Assembly (NCBI GenBank): GCA_937895305.1
Contig: CALAXS010000694.1
Span: forward strand, 1-9,528
Direction of reading: 5' to 3'
Origin: an uncultured bacterium
Lineage (GTDB): Bacteria > Hydrogenedentota > Hydrogenedentia > Hydrogenedentales > JAEUWI01
DNA length: 9,528 nucleotides
How positions within the stretch are numbered: position 1 is the stretch's first letter; each line of letters begins with the position of its first letter. The translations under genes and the position numbers were made by a program. Shown piece by piece: positions 7,632-9,528 of this stretch. The notes under the pieces were generated by a model, which saw only the letters and a list, made by a program, of their open reading frames with translations, was not told where the DNA came from and did not search any database.

Positions 7632-9251
7632 TCAGTTGAGGGGATGCTCTTCCGCCCACGCAGGATTAAGGCGACTTTGCACTTCCCATGCATCCAGGAG
7701 AACGAATGCAGCCATGTTTTCGATGACGGGAACGGCCCTGGGCACGATGCAGGGATCGTGCCGCCCGAGGACTTCGATTTCGATATTCTTGCCCGCTTCG
7801 TTGGTCGTCGTTTGCTTGGACGCAATGGATGCTGTGGGCTTTACAGCGATTTTCATGATGACGGGGGCACCGGATGAGATACCGCCCAGGATACCACCGT
7901 GATGGTTACTGAGGAATTTTCCGTCGTGCATGGGGTCATTGGCTTCGCTGGCGCGCATTCTTGCGAGTGCAAAGCCGTCTCCGATTTCGACACCCTTAAA
8001 GGCACCAATGGTCATGATGGCCTGGATGAGTCGTGCATCGAGTTTACCGAATACGGGATCGCCGATCCCTATAGGCAGGCCGTGAATTTCCAGCTGAATA
8101 ATACCGCCCACGGAATCTTTGTCGCTACGGGCGTCGAGGATGGCCTGTTCCATGGCTTTAGCAGCGACGGGGTCAGCGCAGCGCACCACGTTATTTTCGA
8201 TGCTGTCCAGGTCGATGTTCTTAGCCTGGATACCGGCTACTTCGATAGCATGGGCCACGATGCGAACACCCTGGTCAGCGAGGATTTTAAGGGGTACCGC
8301 ACCGGCAGCAACACGACACGCCGTCTCGCGGCCGGATTGACGTCCGCCACCCCGATAGTCTCGTATCCCGTATTTTTTGTAGAAGGTAAAGTCGCCGTGA
8401 CCGGGACGGAACACGTCTTTCACGTTGTCGTAGTTTTTAGAACGCTGGTCCTGGTTGTAGATGACCATGGCGATGGGTGCGCCCGTGGTCTTCCCCTCGA
8501 AAATACCCGAGAGGATGTGGACTTCGTCGGCTTCTTTACGCTGGGTAACGACTTTGCTCTGACCGGGTTTGCGCCGTTCCATCTGCTTGCGAATCACGTC
8601 TTCGTCGTATTCGATGCCAGGACGCATACCTTCCACCACCACGCCGATGCCTTTGCCGTGACTCTCGCCAAAGCAGGTCATACGAATGACATCGCCATAG
8701 GTGCTTGCGGCAAGACAACGCACGGCGAGTTCGCGGCCTATGGCTTCGGCGCATTCCGTGGCGAGTTCTTCCGGTGTCTGGCCTTCGGTGTTCAGGACAA
8801 TGTCTGCAAAGGGGAGGAGTACTTCCTCGCGGTGTAAGGTCTGGGCTTCGTACTTTTCTTTACCGTCGTCGCCTTTTAACCAGGCGGGTAGTCCCTTTTG
8901 GGTTGCCCGGTCCCAGAGGGTACCCATGTCTGCGGTGCAGTAAATCAGAATGGCACGTTCGCGAAGGGCCTGTCGGGACGGGGGGTGCATGAGCATGCCA
9001 CCGCCTGTCGCGATGATGCAATAGTCCAGGGCTGCGGCTTCCTGTGCAGCTTGGTGCTCCAGGGTACGGAAGGCCGTTTCGCCATCCGCGATAAAAATTT
9101 CACGACAGGTACGTTTTGTGCCCTGTTGTTTTTCATCAATGACTTCGATCATGCGATCGGTATCATGGTGTGTAAGGCCAGTCTGTTCAGCGAGGGCCTG
9201 GGCGAGGGAGGATTTGCCTGCACCTTTGGGGCCCATCACGACGATTTTCAT
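7632..9251 (-). CDS. aroK-aroC: Fusion protein: shikimate kinase (N-terminal) and chorismate synthase (C-terminal)
   Basis: One uninterrupted 539-residue frame carries two enzymes of the cytoplasmic shikimate pathway. Residues 1 to about 172 are shikimate kinase (shikimate + ATP to shikimate 3-phosphate): Walker A GPKGAGKS (7-14), shikimate-binding DTD (30-32), Arg62 in FRTLE, GGG (83-85), and Arg141 in HREEV. The lid has KGLPAWL where many kinases have RPLL, so the usual lid Arg is not at its place. Residues 183-539 are a full-length chorismate synthase (EPSP to chorismate, with reduced FMN): FGESHG (194-199), RRKPGQS (226-232), FRPGHGD (281-287), KYGIRDYRGGGRQSGRETA (293-311), LGRHDPCIVPRAVPVIEN (495-512). 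There is no Met at the junction; a GTG at codon 177 (8721-8723) lacks a visible ribosome site. Upstream of the ATG, AAAGGA is well placed. The two domains catalyse steps 5 and 7; AroA (step 6) is not included. Confidence 0.96.
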   Translation of the reverse strand: MKIVVMGPKGAGKSSLAQALAEQTGLTHHDTDRMIEVIDEKQQGTKRTCREIFIADGETAFRTLEHQAAQEAAALDYCIIATGGGMLMHPPSRQALRERAILIYCTADMGTLWDRATQKGLPAWLKGDDGKEKYEAQTLHREEVLLPFADIVLNTEGQTPEELATECAEAIGRELAVRCLAASTYGDVIRMTCFGESHGKGIGVVVEGMRPGIEYDEDVIRKQMERRKPGQSKVVTQRKEADEVHILSGIFEGKTTGAPIAMVIYNQDQRSKNYDNVKDVFRPGHGDFTFYKKYGIRDYRGGGRQSGRETACRVAAGAVPLKILADQGVRIVAHAIEVAGIQAKNIDLDSIENNVVRCADPVAAKAMEQAILDARSDKDSVGGIIQLEIHGLPIGIGDPVFGKLDARLIQAIMTIGAFKGVEIGDGFALARMRASEANDPMHDGKFLSNHHGGILGGISSGAPVIMKIAVKPTASIASKQTTTNEAGKNIEIEVLGRHDPCIVPRAVPVIENMAAFVLLDAWEVQSRLNPAWAEEHPLN

Positions 9252-9270
9252 GGAAAACGATTCCTTTCAC

Positions 9271-9291
9271 TCTAGCCTAAAACAGGCTAGA
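9271..9291. promoter_or_regulatory. Perfect inverted repeat in the aroK-aroC leader
   Basis: TCTAGCCT (9271-9278) and AGGCTAGA (9284-9291) are exact reverse complements around AAAAC. The repeat lies 20-40 bp before the aroK-aroC start codon and just upstream of its ribosome site (AAAGGA on the - strand). A possible -10 box TATACT lies at 9300-9305 on the - strand, but no convincing -35 accompanies it. No T tract follows the hairpin on either strand, so it is not an obvious terminator. It could be an operator or an mRNA-leader hairpin; the function is inferred from position only. Confidence 0.5.
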
Positions 9292-9361
9292 TGAATTTCA
9301 GTATAGATATGTTTACTAAGGCCATTTATCACTTTTCGTATCACAAAGTCTCAATCTCACC

Positions 9362-9500
9362 CGTCATTGCGAGGAGCACAGCGACGCGACAATCTAGCTT
9401 GGTCCAAACGACTGGTGAGTCGAATTCATAGCTCCATTAGCAACATCATCCGTGCCAAGCCAGATTGCCACGCCTCGTTTGCTCTCGGTTCGCAATGACG
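9362..9500. repeat. 139-bp near-palindromic intergenic repeat element (MITE-like)
   Basis: The ends CGTCATTGCGA (9362-9372) and TCGCAATGACG (9490-9500) are perfect 11-bp inverted repeats. A second pair of arms lies inside: CGCGACAATCTAGCTTGG (9385-9402) and CCAAGCCAGATTGCCACG (9455-9472), matching at 15 of 18 positions. The centre holds a further small hairpin, CGACT-GGTG-AGTCG (9409-9422). The whole could fold into one long, bulged stem. From memory, the end sequence resembles CGTCATTGCGAG...GCAATCT palindromes scattered between genes in many bacteria. I see no target-site duplication and no ORF. The remaining non-coding flanks (9252-9361 and 9501-9528) show nothing beyond the leader repeat. 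Confidence 0.8.
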
Positions 9501-9528
9501 TGCACTTAATTGACAAAGGCATATCACA

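Noticed and set aside
7582..7659. Upstream ATG (7659) for the unknown anchored protein
   Set aside because: It would overlap the end of aroK-aroC and put 26 polar residues before a typical MKK-hydrophobic signal anchor, so the ATG at 7581 is preferred.
7899..8837. 312-codon open frame on the + strand, antisense to chorismate synthase
   Set aside because: It lies wholly opposite the unmistakable aroC coding region, its translation shows no recognisable motif, and it mirrors the codon pattern of the real gene.
1..9528. tRNA, rRNA, CRISPR array, transposase or phage genes
   Set aside because: No cloverleaf-like, regularly spaced direct-repeat, or transposase/integrase-like sequence was seen on either strand.

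Overview
The window looks like chromosomal DNA from an aerobic or facultatively aerobic bacterium of the Planctomycetes/Verrucomicrobia/Lentisphaerae/Hydrogenedentota kind. The main clue is a 1119-residue PSCyt1-PSCyt2-PSD1 protein (DUF1549/DUF1553), a family concentrated in those phyla. The phylum is an inference; no rRNA or other strong taxonomic marker is present. GC content is about half by eye.

Layout. Bases 1-2999 (+ strand) hold the end of a caa3-type cytochrome c oxidase operon: the C-terminal cytochrome c domain of subunit II (coxB, cut by the window edge), then subunit I (coxA), subunit III (coxC, most likely starting at a GTG inside the end of coxA) and the small subunit IV. A strong intrinsic terminator at 3023-3056 closes the operon. 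Bases 3117-6476 (+) hold the large exported PSCyt1-PSCyt2-PSD1 protein, which has two CxxCH motifs and a beta-rich domain near its C-terminus. It stops 10 bp from the end of a convergent gene. Bases 6487-9251 (- strand) hold two genes that are probably co-transcribed: a single-gene fusion of shikimate kinase and chorismate synthase (aroK-aroC, first in the unit), followed by a membrane-anchored protein of unknown function with two related beta-type domains. Bases 9252-9528 are non-coding. They carry an 8-bp perfect inverted repeat in the leader of the aroK-aroC gene and a 139-bp near-palindromic element with perfect 11-bp ends (CGTCATTGCGA), which looks like a dispersed intergenic repeat.

How the genes work together. 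The cox genes encode one terminal oxidase. Subunit II carries its own cytochrome c domain. Subunit I lacks the helix-VI glutamate and instead has a Tyr-Ser (YSHPAVY) motif, the A2-type proton-channel signature. The PSCyt1-PSCyt2-PSD1 protein may be another extracytoplasmic haem protein, but it has no DUF1501 partner on either side here, and any link to the oxidase rests only on proximity. The aroK-aroC fusion supplies steps 5 and 7 of chorismate synthesis; step 6 (AroA) is not in the window.

The points most worth checking are the aroK-aroC fusion, the palindromic element, a 210-bp patch of reversed strand composition inside the PSD1 gene, the orphan state and C-terminal insert of that gene, and the tandem-domain unknown protein. 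I saw no convincing previously undescribed multi-gene system, RNA gene, CRISPR array or insertion sequence.
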